Shown here: positions 40,844-49,191 of the stretch, in pieces
How the letters are laid out: every line of letters begins with the position of its first letter
How positions within the stretch are numbered: the stretch's first letter is position 1
Assembly (NCBI RefSeq): GCF_040706615.1
Contig: NZ_JAPDRF010000003.1
Span: 620,001 to 684,000, forward strand
DNA from: Lentisalinibacter sediminis
GTDB lineage: Bacteria; Pseudomonadota; Gammaproteobacteria; Steroidobacterales; Woeseiaceae
Direction of reading: 5' to 3'
DNA length: 64,000 bases
The notes under the pieces: model-generated
Database searches by the model: none
The model's input: the letters and a program-made list of their open reading frames with translations, nothing else
Told to the model about the DNA's origin: nothing
Translations under genes and position numbers: made by a program

Positions 40844-41224
40844 ATGCACACCGGATCCTGCCTCTGCGGCGCCGTCACCTTCGAGGTGGCCGGCGAGCTC
40901 GCCACGCCGGAAGCCTGCCACTGCTCCCAGTGCCGCAAGCAGTCGGGCCACTACTGGGCGGCAACCGAGGTCCCGAGCAGCCGTGTCACCCTCCGCGGCG
41001 AGGACCACCTGACCTGGTACCAGGCCTCGGAGAAGGCGCGGCGCGGCTTCTGCTCCAGCTGCGGGTCGTTCCTGTTCTGGGACGCGATCGGGAAAGAGGA
41101 ATTCGGCATCGCCATGGGTGCCTTCAACGGCCCGACCGGCGTGAAACTCGGCCTGCACATCTTCGTGGCCGATAAGGGCGACTACTACGAGATCGGCGAC
41201 GGCCTGCCGCAGAATCCGCAATGA
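40844..41224 (+). CDS. GFA (glutathione-dependent formaldehyde-activating)/CENP-V-fold protein
   Basis: The 126-residue zinc protein has the GFA motif set: GSCLCGAVTFEV, ACHCSQCRKQSG and GFCSSCGSFLFWD, seven Cys that bind two zincs. Family members are related to glutathione-formaldehyde chemistry, but most are uncharacterised. The ATG at 40844 is preferred because GGAGGAG lies 6 bases before it; an earlier ATG at 40829 lacks one. Confidence 0.87.
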   Translation: MHTGSCLCGAVTFEVAGELATPEACHCSQCRKQSGHYWAATEVPSSRVTLRGEDHLTWYQASEKARRGFCSSCGSFLFWDAIGKEEFGIAMGAFNGPTGVKLGLHIFVADKGDYYEIGDGLPQNPQ

Positions 41225-41346
41225 CTACCACGCTGACGGGCTTCGTCTGCCCGGATGCCGGTAAGTAGTACTCCGGAGTTTGTCGGTGGCGGCGGCCTTC
41301 TAGACTTTTCGGTGCAATTCACCGTCAAGGCAAGGAGTCGCTTCAC

Positions 41347-42345
41347 ATGGAAACGAAATGCTTACCGATCGCGACACTCCTCCTGGGATTCGCTGGCGCC
41401 GCCACGGCCCAGACGGCCGACGAACCCGTCGAACCCATCCGCCCGCCGCAGGAGATCAATCTCGCCCAGGCCGAGCTCGGCAAAAAGCTGTATTTCGATC
41501 CGCGACTGTCGAAGTCCGGTTTCATCTCCTGCAACTCCTGCCATAACCTCAGCATGGGCGGTACCGACAATCTCAAGACATCCATCGGCCACGGATGGCA
41601 GGAAGGGCCGATCAACTCGCCGACGGTGTTGAACTCCAGTCTGAACGTCGCCCAGTTCTGGGATGGGCGCGCGGCAGACCTCAAGGAGCAGGCAGGCGGC
41701 CCGATCGAGAATCCCAAGGAGATGGCGTTCAGTCATACGCTCACTGTCGACGTGCTGGCTTCGATCCCCGGGTATGTCATCGAGTTCGAGCAGGTATTCG
41801 GTAGCGAGAAGATCACAATCGACCAGGTGACTCAGGCGATCGCAGAGTTCGAGAAGACGCTGGTAACGCCGAATTCGCCGTTCGACCTTTGGCTGCTGGG
41901 GGAGGAGGACGCGATCACCGAGTACGAGTTGTCCGGGTACCAGCTGTTCAAGCAGAGCGGCTGTGCCGGCTGCCATTACGGCGAGGCCATGGGCGGCACC
42001 TCGTTCCAGAAGATGGGTATCGTGGAGCCTTATATGACCGAAAATCCTGCCGTTGGACGTGCCGCGGTCACCGGCAAGGATGCAGATCGATTCCTGTTCA
42101 AGGTGCCGACCCTGCGCAACGTGGAACTGACGTATCCGTACTTCCACGACGGCGAGGCGGAGACGCTCACCGAAGCCGTCGACATCATGGGCCGGCTGCA
42201 GCTGGGTCGGAAGTACACCAAGGACGAGAACGCCAGGATCGTCGCTTTCCTGCGGACGCTGACCGGCGATCAGCCTTCATTCCAGCTGCCGAACCTGCCG
42301 CCGTCCACGGATGAGACGCCGAAGCCCACGCCGTTCGAAGATTGA
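41347..42345 (+). CDS. Di-haem cytochrome c peroxidase
   Basis: The 332-residue periplasmic protein has a signal peptide (cleavage near ATAQ-TA) and two haem c sites, CNSCH at about residue 62-66 and CAGCH at about 211-215. It follows the bacterial CCP/MauG layout (LGKKLYFDPRLSKSGFISCN; NSPTVLNSSLNVAQFWDGRA; VPTLRNVELTYPYFHDG). It should reduce hydrogen peroxide with electrons from cytochrome c or azurin-like donors. With the exported NiSOD 10 kb upstream, the same block holds two periplasmic steps of oxygen-radical removal. It ends directly before a REP array. Confidence 0.92.
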   Translation: METKCLPIATLLLGFAGAATAQTADEPVEPIRPPQEINLAQAELGKKLYFDPRLSKSGFISCNSCHNLSMGGTDNLKTSIGHGWQEGPINSPTVLNSSLNVAQFWDGRAADLKEQAGGPIENPKEMAFSHTLTVDVLASIPGYVIEFEQVFGSEKITIDQVTQAIAEFEKTLVTPNSPFDLWLLGEEDAITEYELSGYQLFKQSGCAGCHYGEAMGGTSFQKMGIVEPYMTENPAVGRAAVTGKDADRFLFKVPTLRNVELTYPYFHDGEAETLTEAVDIMGRLQLGRKYTKDENARIVAFLRTLTGDQPSFQLPNLPPSTDETPKPTPFED

Positions 42346-42347
42346 GG

Positions 42348-42476
42348 GTAGGAGGGCCTTCAGGCCCGAAAGCGTATCGCGCCTGAAGGCGCTCCCACAG
42401 GGTGCCTGTAGGAGGGGCTTTAGCCCCGATTCTTCTAATGTATCGGGCTAAAGCCCCTCCTACGAGTCCCTCCTAC
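42348..42476. repeat. REP array, two hairpins plus a partial foot
   Basis: The first hairpin has arms 42348-42369 and 42376-42398 (right arm diverged). The second has arms 42408-42430 (GTAGGAGGGGCTTTAGCCCC plus GAT) and 42442-42463. A partial foot TCCCTCCTAC at 42467-42476 follows, and its GTAG gives the TAG stop of the minus-strand CGL gene (42473-42475). The array fills the whole gap between the convergent peroxidase and CGL genes. Both subtypes of core (CCTTCAGG and CTTTAG) occur side by side. Confidence 0.92.
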
Positions 42477-43633
42477 ATCGTCAGCGCCTGTTTCAGGTCC
42501 GCGATCAGGTCGTCCACGTCTTCGACGCCCACCGACAGCCGGATGAGGGTGTCGCTGATGCCCAGCGCCTCGCGCTTGTCCTTCGGTATGGAGGCGTGGG
42601 TCATGATGGCCGGGTGCTCGATCAGGCTTTCCACGCCGCCCAGGCTCTCGGCCAGGGCGAACACCTCGCAGCGCTCGAGGAATCGGCGGGATTCCTCCAG
42701 GCCGCCCTTCATGAAGAAGGTGACGATGCCGCCGCCCCCGCGCATCTGCCGCACGGCCAGTTCGTGCTGGGGATGGCTCGCGAGCCCCGGGTAGACCACC
42801 TCTTCCACTTCGCCGCGGCCGACCAGCCACTCGGCGATGGCGCTCGCGTTGTCGTTGTGACGCTGCATCCTGAGTGCCAGCGTCTTCACGCCGCGGAGCG
42901 CGAGAAAGCTGTCGAACGGTCCCGCAATGGCGCCCACCGAGTTCTGCAGGTAGGCGAGGCGCTCCGCCAGCTCGTCGGTCGCGGCCACGGCGATGCCGCC
43001 CACCATGTCCGAGTGGCCGCTGAGGTACTTGGTGACGGAGTGCACGACGATGTCGCAGCCGAGTGCGAGCGGCTGCTGTCCCCAGGGCGTGGCGAAGGTG
43101 TTGTCAGCCACCAGCAGGCAGTCGTGTTCCCGGGCAATTGCCGCCACCGCCTCGATGTCCACCAGCTTCAGCAGCGGATTGCTGGGGCTCTCCAGCCACA
43201 ACATGCGTGTCTCCGGCCGGACGGCGGCGCGGATGGCGTCGCAGTCGGTGAAGTCGACGAAATCGAAGTCGAGATTCGCGGAGCGCTTGCGCACGCCGTC
43301 GAACAGCCGGAAGGTGCCGCCGTAAAGGTCGTCCATCGCCACTACGTGTGAGCCGGCATCCAGCAGTTCCAGCACCGTGGCAATGGCTGCCATGCCCGAG
43401 GCGAACGCGAATGCGCCCGCGCCGCCTTCCAGGTCCGCCATGCAGCGCTCCCAGGCCGCTCGGGTCGGGTTCTGGGTGCGCGAGTACTCGTAACCCTGGT
43501 GTTGGCCGGGGCTCGATTGCACGTAAGTGGAGGTGGCATAGATCGGCGGCATGATGGCGCCGGTGGAGGGATCCGGCGACTGGCCGGCGTGGATGGTCCG
43601 CGTCGCGAAGCCGTGCTTCCTGTCGCTGCTCAT
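42473..43633 (-). CDS. Cystathionine gamma-lyase/gamma-synthase family PLP enzyme
   Basis: This 386-residue Cys/Met-metabolism PLP enzyme has TRTIHAGQSPDPSTGAIMPP at the start, the tetramer-site YEYSRTQNPTR, DNTFATPWGQQPL, and the PLP Lys in HSVTKYLSGHSD. Its start overlaps the stop of the CBS gene (ATGA). With CBS it forms the reverse transsulfuration pair (homocysteine to cystathionine to cysteine), so gamma-lyase is the better call than MetB. The TAG stop lies in a REP foot. Confidence 0.88.
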   Translation of the reverse strand: MSSDRKHGFATRTIHAGQSPDPSTGAIMPPIYATSTYVQSSPGQHQGYEYSRTQNPTRAAWERCMADLEGGAGAFAFASGMAAIATVLELLDAGSHVVAMDDLYGGTFRLFDGVRKRSANLDFDFVDFTDCDAIRAAVRPETRMLWLESPSNPLLKLVDIEAVAAIAREHDCLLVADNTFATPWGQQPLALGCDIVVHSVTKYLSGHSDMVGGIAVAATDELAERLAYLQNSVGAIAGPFDSFLALRGVKTLALRMQRHNDNASAIAEWLVGRGEVEEVVYPGLASHPQHELAVRQMRGGGGIVTFFMKGGLEESRRFLERCEVFALAESLGGVESLIEHPAIMTHASIPKDKREALGISDTLIRLSVGVEDVDDLIADLKQALTM

Positions 43634-45009
43634 GTCGTCGCCACCTGTCCGCTCTGCTTGCGCAGGTAATTGAGTACGTCCGATCGGGTGATCAGGCCCA
43701 GGAACTCGTCGCCGTGGGTGATGGCCGCGTAGGGCTGCACCTGCAGCATCGCCACCAGATTGTCGACGCTGGTGTCCTTGTCGAGCCGGATGAAGGCAGT
43801 CTGCATGGCGTCAGCCACCGCCGCATGCATCAGCTCCGGATGGCCGAAGACAAAACGGATGATGTCGTCCTCCGTGAGCACACCCACCAGCCTGCCCTCC
43901 TCCATCACCGGCAGCTGCGAGATGCCCGCGTTGCGCAGCCGGTTGTGGGCGGTGGTGACCACGTCGGATGGACCCACCGTGATGGTGGCCTGCTCGCCGT
44001 GCAGGCGGCCGACGAGGTCCCGCAGGTCGCCATAATGTTCCCGGCTGATGAAGCCGTTGTCCTCCATCCAGAAGTCGTTGTAGAGCTTGGAGAGATACTT
44101 GTTGCCGGTGTCGCAGGCGAAGGCGACGACACGCTTCGGCCCGGTCTGCGCGCGGCAGTAACGCAGCGCAGCCGCCAGCAGCGTGCCGGAGGACGACCCT
44201 GCCAGGATGCCCTCCTGCAGCAGCAGCTCTCGGGCCATGGCGAAGGACTCGGCATCCGGGATGGTATAGGCCGCATCCACGTCGGAGAGATCGCAGATGG
44301 ACGGGATGAAGTCCTCGCCGATGCCCTCGACCAGCCAGCTGCCTTTCTCGCCCAGCTCGCCTGTCTCCACGTAGTCCGCCAGCACGGAGCCCTCGGGATC
44401 GGCCAGGATCATCTTCACGCCGGTCTCGTGCTCACGGAAGTACTTCGACATGCCCGAGATCGTGCCGCTGGAGCCGACACCCACCACGACCGCGTCGAGG
44501 TCGCCGTCCATCTGCTCCCAGATCTCCGGTGCCGTCGTCCGCTCGTGGGCCAGTGGGTTGTCCGGATTGCCGAACTGGTTGATGAAGTAGGCACCCCGCT
44601 CGTCCGCGATACGCTTGCCGAGGTCCTGGTAGTACTCCGGGTGGCCCTTGCCGACGTCCGAGCGGGTGAGTATGACCTCGGCGCCCATGGCGCGCAGGTT
44701 GAAGATCTTCTCCTGGCTCATCTTGTCCGGCAGCACCAGCACCAGGTGATAGCCTTTCTGGGCGGCCACCAGCGCGAGCGCGATGCCCGTGTTGCCCGCC
44801 GTCGCCTCCACGATGGTGTCGCCGGGGTTCAGGTCGCCGCGCTTCTCGGCCTCCTCGATCATGGAGATACCGATGCGGTCCTTGATGGAGCCGCCGGGGT
44901 TGGCGAGTTCGAGCTTCAGGAACAGCCGGCAGGGGCCGGTGTCGAAACGGCTCACCTCGAGCATCGGCGTGCGGCCCACCATTTCCAGCACGTTCGAATA
45001 GATTTTCAT
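43630..45009 (-). CDS. Cystathionine beta-synthase with CBS domain pair
   Basis: The 459-residue protein has an N-terminal fold-type II PLP domain (EMVGRTPMLEVSRFDTGPCR; PLP Lys in NPGGSIKDRIGIS; VEATAGNTGIALA; GVGSSGTISGMSKYF). Two CBS motifs follow at about residues 335-455, which may bind an adenosyl ligand such as SAM. It condenses serine and homocysteine. The ATG at 45009 with AAGGGG upstream is chosen; the long frame above it is a shadow of prmC. No N-terminal haem domain is present, as in other bacterial forms. It is divergent from prmC. Confidence 0.9.
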   Translation of the reverse strand: MKIYSNVLEMVGRTPMLEVSRFDTGPCRLFLKLELANPGGSIKDRIGISMIEEAEKRGDLNPGDTIVEATAGNTGIALALVAAQKGYHLVLVLPDKMSQEKIFNLRAMGAEVILTRSDVGKGHPEYYQDLGKRIADERGAYFINQFGNPDNPLAHERTTAPEIWEQMDGDLDAVVVGVGSSGTISGMSKYFREHETGVKMILADPEGSVLADYVETGELGEKGSWLVEGIGEDFIPSICDLSDVDAAYTIPDAESFAMARELLLQEGILAGSSSGTLLAAALRYCRAQTGPKRVVAFACDTGNKYLSKLYNDFWMEDNGFISREHYGDLRDLVGRLHGEQATITVGPSDVVTTAHNRLRNAGISQLPVMEEGRLVGVLTEDDIIRFVFGHPELMHAAVADAMQTAFIRLDKDTSVDNLVAMLQVQPYAAITHGDEFLGLITRSDVLNYLRKQSGQVATT

Positions 45010-45139
45010 CAGGGCTTCCCCTTCCGGAATGGGCGCCATTCTACGCCATGAGTACGCGGCGGCTAGCCGGCCGGCCGCCCGGCCGGTAGCATGCGCCGCC
45101 AGAGCGGGAGCGCGGCGGACACCGCGGCCGGGGTGGCAC

Positions 45140-46009
45140 ATGAAAGAGCGCATGAACAATGGGGCGGACGACATCGGCGGCTGGCTCAGGCGCGCCCGGG
45201 CGGCACTGACGGACGTCTCGGACAGCCCGGCGCTGGACGCTGAGCTGCTGCTCGCACGCGCCCTCGGCCGCGACCGCAGCTGGCTGATTGCACATCGGGA
45301 CGATGCGCCCGACGCCGGGGCAAAGGCACAGGCCGATGCGTGGCTGGCCCGTCGCCTCAAGGGCGAGCCGCTGGCCTACATCACCGGCACGCGGGAGTTC
45401 TGGTCGCTGGAACTCGCGGTGACGCCCGCCGTGCTTATCCCGCGCCCGGACACCGAGATCCTGGTGGAACGAGCGCTGGAGCTTATCCCCCCCGACGAAG
45501 GCTGCCGGGTGCTTGACCTCGGCACCGGCAGCGGCGCAATAGCCATCGCCATCTCCAGCGAGCGGCCAACGGCCGAGGTGACGGCGGCGGATGCCAGCGC
45601 GGAGGCGCTTACCGTCGCCCGGCGCAATGCAGCCCGGCTCGTGCACGGGCGCATCCGTTTCGTCGAGAGCGACTGGTTCGAAGGCCTCGGCGACGAGCGC
45701 TACGACCTGATCGTCGCGAACCCTCCCTATGTCGAGGAACACGACCCGGCCCTTGCCGACGCGGGCATCGCCTTCGAACCCCGGCGCGCACTCGCAGCCG
45801 GCGCGGACGGGCTGGACGAAATCCGGCGCATCGCGACAGGCCTGCCCGCCCACCTGGCATCCGGCGGACGGGCCCTGATCGAGCACGGTGCCATGCAGGC
45901 CGCGGGCGTTGCGGGTATGCTCCGGGCCGAGGGTCTGGAGGTCGTCGCCTGCCGGCGGGACCTCGCGGGCGCCGACCGCGTCACGGAAGTGCAGCTCCCG
46001 GACGCCTGA
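45140..46009 (+). CDS. prmC: Peptide chain release factor N5-glutamine methyltransferase
   Basis: PrmC methylates the GGQ glutamine of RF1/RF2. It has an N-terminal helical domain (IGGWLRRARAALTD), YITGTREFWSLELAV, the SAM loop VLDLGTGSGAIAIA and the catalytic NPPY in IVANPPYVEEHD. The start is uncertain: ATG 45140 or ATG 45152. Normally it sits beside prfA; here a block of about 16 kb separates them, although the next genes (ppiB, moeB) keep part of the common prfA-prmC-moeB order. Confidence 0.93.
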   Translation: MKERMNNGADDIGGWLRRARAALTDVSDSPALDAELLLARALGRDRSWLIAHRDDAPDAGAKAQADAWLARRLKGEPLAYITGTREFWSLELAVTPAVLIPRPDTEILVERALELIPPDEGCRVLDLGTGSGAIAIAISSERPTAEVTAADASAEALTVARRNAARLVHGRIRFVESDWFEGLGDERYDLIVANPPYVEEHDPALADAGIAFEPRRALAAGADGLDEIRRIATGLPAHLASGGRALIEHGAMQAAGVAGMLRAEGLEVVACRRDLAGADRVTEVQLPDA

Positions 46010-46032
46010 CAACCAGCAACAGGAGAGAGCGA

Positions 46033-46518
46033 GTGGTCATTTTCGAGACGAGTCTGGGCGACATCCGGATAGAGCTGATGACGGAGGAAGCACCCGTCAC
46101 TACGGAGAACTTCCGCCGTTATGTGGAAGAGGGCTTCTACGACGACACCATCTTCCACCGCGTCATCCCCGGCTTCGTCATCCAGGGCGGCGGCCACACC
46201 GAGGACATGAGCCGCAAGCCGACCCGCGACCCGATCACGAACGAGGCCGACAACGGCGTGAAGAATCTGCGCGGCACGCTGTCGATGGCCCGAACGCAGG
46301 ACAAAGACAGCGCCACCTCCCAGTTCTTCATCAACCTCAAGGACAACGCGTTCCTGGACCACGGCTCGCGCGACTTCGGCTATGCCGTGTTCGCGAAGGT
46401 GGCCGACGGCATGGACGTGGTAGACAAGATCGCGGCCGTCGAGACAGGCAACCGGGGCGGGCACAGCGACGTGCCCGTGGAGCCGGTGAAGATCGTCTCG
46501 GCGCGCCTCGAAGGCTGA
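46033..46518 (+). CDS. Cyclophilin-type peptidyl-prolyl isomerase (PpiB-like)
   Basis: This is a 161-residue cytoplasmic cyclophilin without signal peptide. Family residues are TVLE-like FETSLGDIRIELM, the catalytic FHRVIPGFVIQGG, SMARTQDKDSATSQFFINL and FGYAVFAKVADGMDVVDKI. The start is GTG at 46033 with AGGAGAGAG upstream. It lies between prmC and moeB on the same strand, all within a few bases, as an operon. Confidence 0.92.
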   Translation: MVIFETSLGDIRIELMTEEAPVTTENFRRYVEEGFYDDTIFHRVIPGFVIQGGGHTEDMSRKPTRDPITNEADNGVKNLRGTLSMARTQDKDSATSQFFINLKDNAFLDHGSRDFGYAVFAKVADGMDVVDKIAAVETGNRGGHSDVPVEPVKIVSARLEG

Positions 46519-46528
46519 GGACCAGGCC

Positions 46529-47263
46529 TTGAGCACACCGCTGCGTTACGCGCGGCACCTGCCGCTCACCGGGTTCGGTGCCGAGGGGCAGCGACGGCTC
46601 GCCACCACCCGAGTGCTGGTGATCGGCATCGGCGGCCTCGGCTGCCCGGTCGCGACCTATCTCACCTCCGCAGGCGTCGGCCAGCTGGTGCTGAACGACT
46701 TCGACACCGTCGACGAAACCAACCTCGCCCGCCAGTTCCTCTACAGCGCTGACGACATCGGCAAGCCGAAGGTGGAGATTGCCGCCGCCCGACTGCACAT
46801 CATCAACGGCGCCGTGCGCCACGAGATGATCGACCGGCGGCTGGAGGGCGAGGCACTGGCGACTGCCGTCCGGGACGCAGACGTGGTCGTGGACGCCAGC
46901 GACAATTTCGCCACGCGTTTCGCCGTGAATGCGGCCTGCGTGGCCGCGCGAACGCCGCTGGTGAGCGGAGCCGCCATCCGCTACGAAGGTCAGCTGGCCG
47001 TCTTCACGGACTACGACAACCAGCCCTGCTACCGCTGCATCTACGAAGAGGCAGACGAGTCCCTGGAGGACTGCCAGGGCAACGGCGTGTTCTCCCCGGT
47101 GCCCGGCTTCATCGGCCTGGCCATGGCCGGCGCCGTCATGAAACTCGTGGCCGGCCTGCCCGTGCACGCCGGCGAGCTGGCACTCTACGACGCCATCACC
47201 GAAGAATGGCGGCGCATCCGCCTGCGCAGGCGCCCCGACTGCCCGGTGTGCGGCGGCCTCTGA
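46529..47263 (+). CDS. moeB: Molybdopterin-synthase/ThiS adenylyltransferase, MoeB/ThiF family
   Basis: The 244-residue E1-like enzyme activates the C-terminal Gly of MoaD or ThiS with ATP. RVLVIGIGGLGCPVATYL is the nucleotide-binding loop, NLARQ holds the Arg finger, and CYRCIYEE with CPVCGG gives the four-Cys zinc site. A Cys in EDCQGNGV lies where the family has its catalytic Cys. It starts with TTG at 46529, and a GAGG about 10 bases upstream supports this. MoeB and ThiF are hard to separate by eye; position after prmC favours MoeB. Confidence 0.87.
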   Translation: MSTPLRYARHLPLTGFGAEGQRRLATTRVLVIGIGGLGCPVATYLTSAGVGQLVLNDFDTVDETNLARQFLYSADDIGKPKVEIAAARLHIINGAVRHEMIDRRLEGEALATAVRDADVVVDASDNFATRFAVNAACVAARTPLVSGAAIRYEGQLAVFTDYDNQPCYRCIYEEADESLEDCQGNGVFSPVPGFIGLAMAGAVMKLVAGLPVHAGELALYDAITEEWRRIRLRRRPDCPVCGGL

Positions 47264-47291
47264 CCGACCCCGCAGCGGAACTCGTTGGCGC

Positions 47292-47714
47292 CTAGTCGGC
47301 GGCTTCGATCGCGGCCTCGAGCTGTTTCCCGGCGTCCGCGACGGCCCGTTTCACGCAGCGGGCGGTGCCCTGCACGCCCTCGCGCGTGACGGGGAACATC
47401 TGGTTCAGCCGCTCGCAGGCCCGTTCCGCGGTTTCCCGAATACGGCCGCGCAGCTGCTCGACGTCCTTGTGCCGGGTGAGATCGAGATCGGCGAAGCTCA
47501 CCTGCCGGCTCAATTCGATGATTTCGGTCTTGGGCTGGCCGGGTCCGGCGGGCTCGACGGTGCGACGCTCGATCGGCGCCCGCACCACCACGATCTCCTC
47601 GATCACGTCGGCTTCATCGCCCTGGGCATACGCCGGCGTCACGACGGCGCCCGTCGCCAGGACTGCCGCTGCCGGCAGCAGCGCGCTCAGTGTCAGATAC
47701 CGGTGAATCCTCAT
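47292..47714 (-). CDS. UrcA-family exported protein
   Basis: The 140-residue precursor has a signal peptide (cut near AYAQ) and the UrcA motif VSFADLDLTRHKDVEQLRGR with IRETAERACERL and paired Cys (ACERL and ARCVK). UrcA proteins are small periplasmic proteins of unknown role, found as families in Proteobacteria such as sphingomonads, caulobacters and some gammaproteobacteria. It is divergent from the amidohydrolase gene. Confidence 0.82.
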   Translation of the reverse strand: MRIHRYLTLSALLPAAAVLATGAVVTPAYAQGDEADVIEEIVVVRAPIERRTVEPAGPGQPKTEIIELSRQVSFADLDLTRHKDVEQLRGRIRETAERACERLNQMFPVTREGVQGTARCVKRAVADAGKQLEAAIEAAD

Positions 47715-47859
47715 CTTTCCCTCCTTGGGGTTGGTTACTGCCCCTCATCTCCACTGTAAGTCCGGGAGCGCGATGAGGGTCAATAGGGGATACTGACTAG
47801 GCACCGGTTCGGCACGGTATACTGCCGCCCTTCCAATGAGCCGAACACCGGAGGAATTC

Positions 47860-49164
47860 ATGCTTCGTCGTCGCCTGCTGCCAGTATTCGTTCTCGTCGC
47901 AGCCGCCGCGGCCGGCGTTCCTGCCGCCTCTGTCGCCGCCACCAAACTCGTCCACGCCGGCACGCTGCTGGCGGTGCCCGGCCAGCCGCCGGAGCGCGAG
48001 CGGACCCTCGTGATCGTCGACGAGCGTATCAGCGAGGTGAGGAACGGCTACGCAGACCCCGCCGACTTCGAGGGAGAAGTCGAGGTGGTAGACCTGAAGG
48101 ACTATTTCGTGCTGCCCGGCCTGATGGACATGCACGTACACCTGCAAGGCGAGCTCGGCCCTGAGAACGACAGCGAGGCGCTGCGTCTCTCGCCCCAGCA
48201 GTTACAGATGCGCAGCGTCATGTACGCCATGCGCACCCTCGAGGCCGGTTTCACGACGCTGCGCGACGTCGGCAGCTCCGAGCAGGAGATGTACGCGCTA
48301 CGCGACGGCATCGAGAACGGCTGGATCGAGGGGCCGCGCATCATCGCCGCCGGCGGCGTCGGCATCACCGGCGGACACGCCGACGTGAGCGGCATGAAGC
48401 CGGAACTGATGGAGTTCTACACGGATGCCTCGATTTGCGACGGCCCCTACGACTGCCGCCGCGCCACCCGCGATGCCATCAAATACGGCGCGGACCTGGT
48501 CAAGATCACCTCGACGGGCGGCGTGCTGACCGACCGCGCCACCGGCACCGGCCAGCAGATGGAGATGGACGAACTCCGCGAGGTGGTGCAGGCCGCCAAC
48601 CGCATGGGCCGCAAGGTGGCCTCTCACGCCCACGCGGCCGAGGGCATCATCGCCGCCCTCGAAGCCGGTGTGGACAGCATCGAGCATGGCACCTACGTCA
48701 ACGACGAGGCCATCGCCCTGTTCCGCGAGACCGGCGCCTACCTGGTGCCCACGCTGCTGGCCGGCGCCACGGTGAAGCAGATGGCCGAGGAGTCGGATTT
48801 CATGCGTCCTGCCATCCGCGAGAAGGCCATCCGTGTCGGCCGGGAGATGAAGAAAAACTTCGGCAAGGCCTACCGGGCTGGCGTGAAGGTGGCCTTCGGC
48901 ACCGACAGCGGGGTATCCAGGCACGGCGACAACGCGCAGGAAGCCGTGCTCATGGTGGGGGCCGGCATGAGCGAGGAAGACGTGATCGTGGCCGCCACCG
49001 TCAACGCCGCGGACCTGCTCGACATGACGGACGACCTCGGCACGCTCGAGACGGGAAAGTACGCCGACATCATCGCGGTTGACGGCGCGCCGCTGGACGA
49101 GATCGCCGAACTGCTGGACGTCGACTTCGTGATGAAGGGCGGCAAGGTATTCAAGACGCCGTAA
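47860..49164 (+). CDS. Secreted metal-dependent amidohydrolase (Xaa-Pro dipeptidase/arginine-carboxypeptidase-like)
   Basis: The 434-residue precursor has a signal peptide (LPVFVLVAAAAAGVPAASVA) and a TIM-barrel amidohydrolase. GLMDMHVHLQ gives the first two metal His, KITSTGGV holds the Lys usually carbamylated, HAHAAEGI and EHGTYV give further His, and GTDSGVSRHG the catalytic Asp. This set is the imidazolonepropionase-like/prolidase clade that cleaves C-terminal residues from peptides. The ATG at 47860 follows GGAGGAATTC. It is likely a periplasmic peptide scavenger; the exact substrate is inferred only from the clade. Confidence 0.88.
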   Translation: MLRRRLLPVFVLVAAAAAGVPAASVAATKLVHAGTLLAVPGQPPERERTLVIVDERISEVRNGYADPADFEGEVEVVDLKDYFVLPGLMDMHVHLQGELGPENDSEALRLSPQQLQMRSVMYAMRTLEAGFTTLRDVGSSEQEMYALRDGIENGWIEGPRIIAAGGVGITGGHADVSGMKPELMEFYTDASICDGPYDCRRATRDAIKYGADLVKITSTGGVLTDRATGTGQQMEMDELREVVQAANRMGRKVASHAHAAEGIIAALEAGVDSIEHGTYVNDEAIALFRETGAYLVPTLLAGATVKQMAEESDFMRPAIREKAIRVGREMKKNFGKAYRAGVKVAFGTDSGVSRHGDNAQEAVLMVGAGMSEEDVIVAATVNAADLLDMTDDLGTLETGKYADIIAVDGAPLDEIAELLDVDFVMKGGKVFKTP

Positions 49165-49191
49165 GCGACTGTCCGGCGAGATGTGGCGCCG

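Noticed and set aside
42348..42476. REP array as a CRISPR
   Set aside because: Units are inverted hairpins of uneven spacing without unique spacers of constant length, and no cas gene is present.
43630..45360. Longer CBS protein starting at 45360
   Set aside because: The added residues are antisense to prmC and Arg/Ser/Ala-rich; the conserved N-terminus starts at 45009 with a ribosome site.
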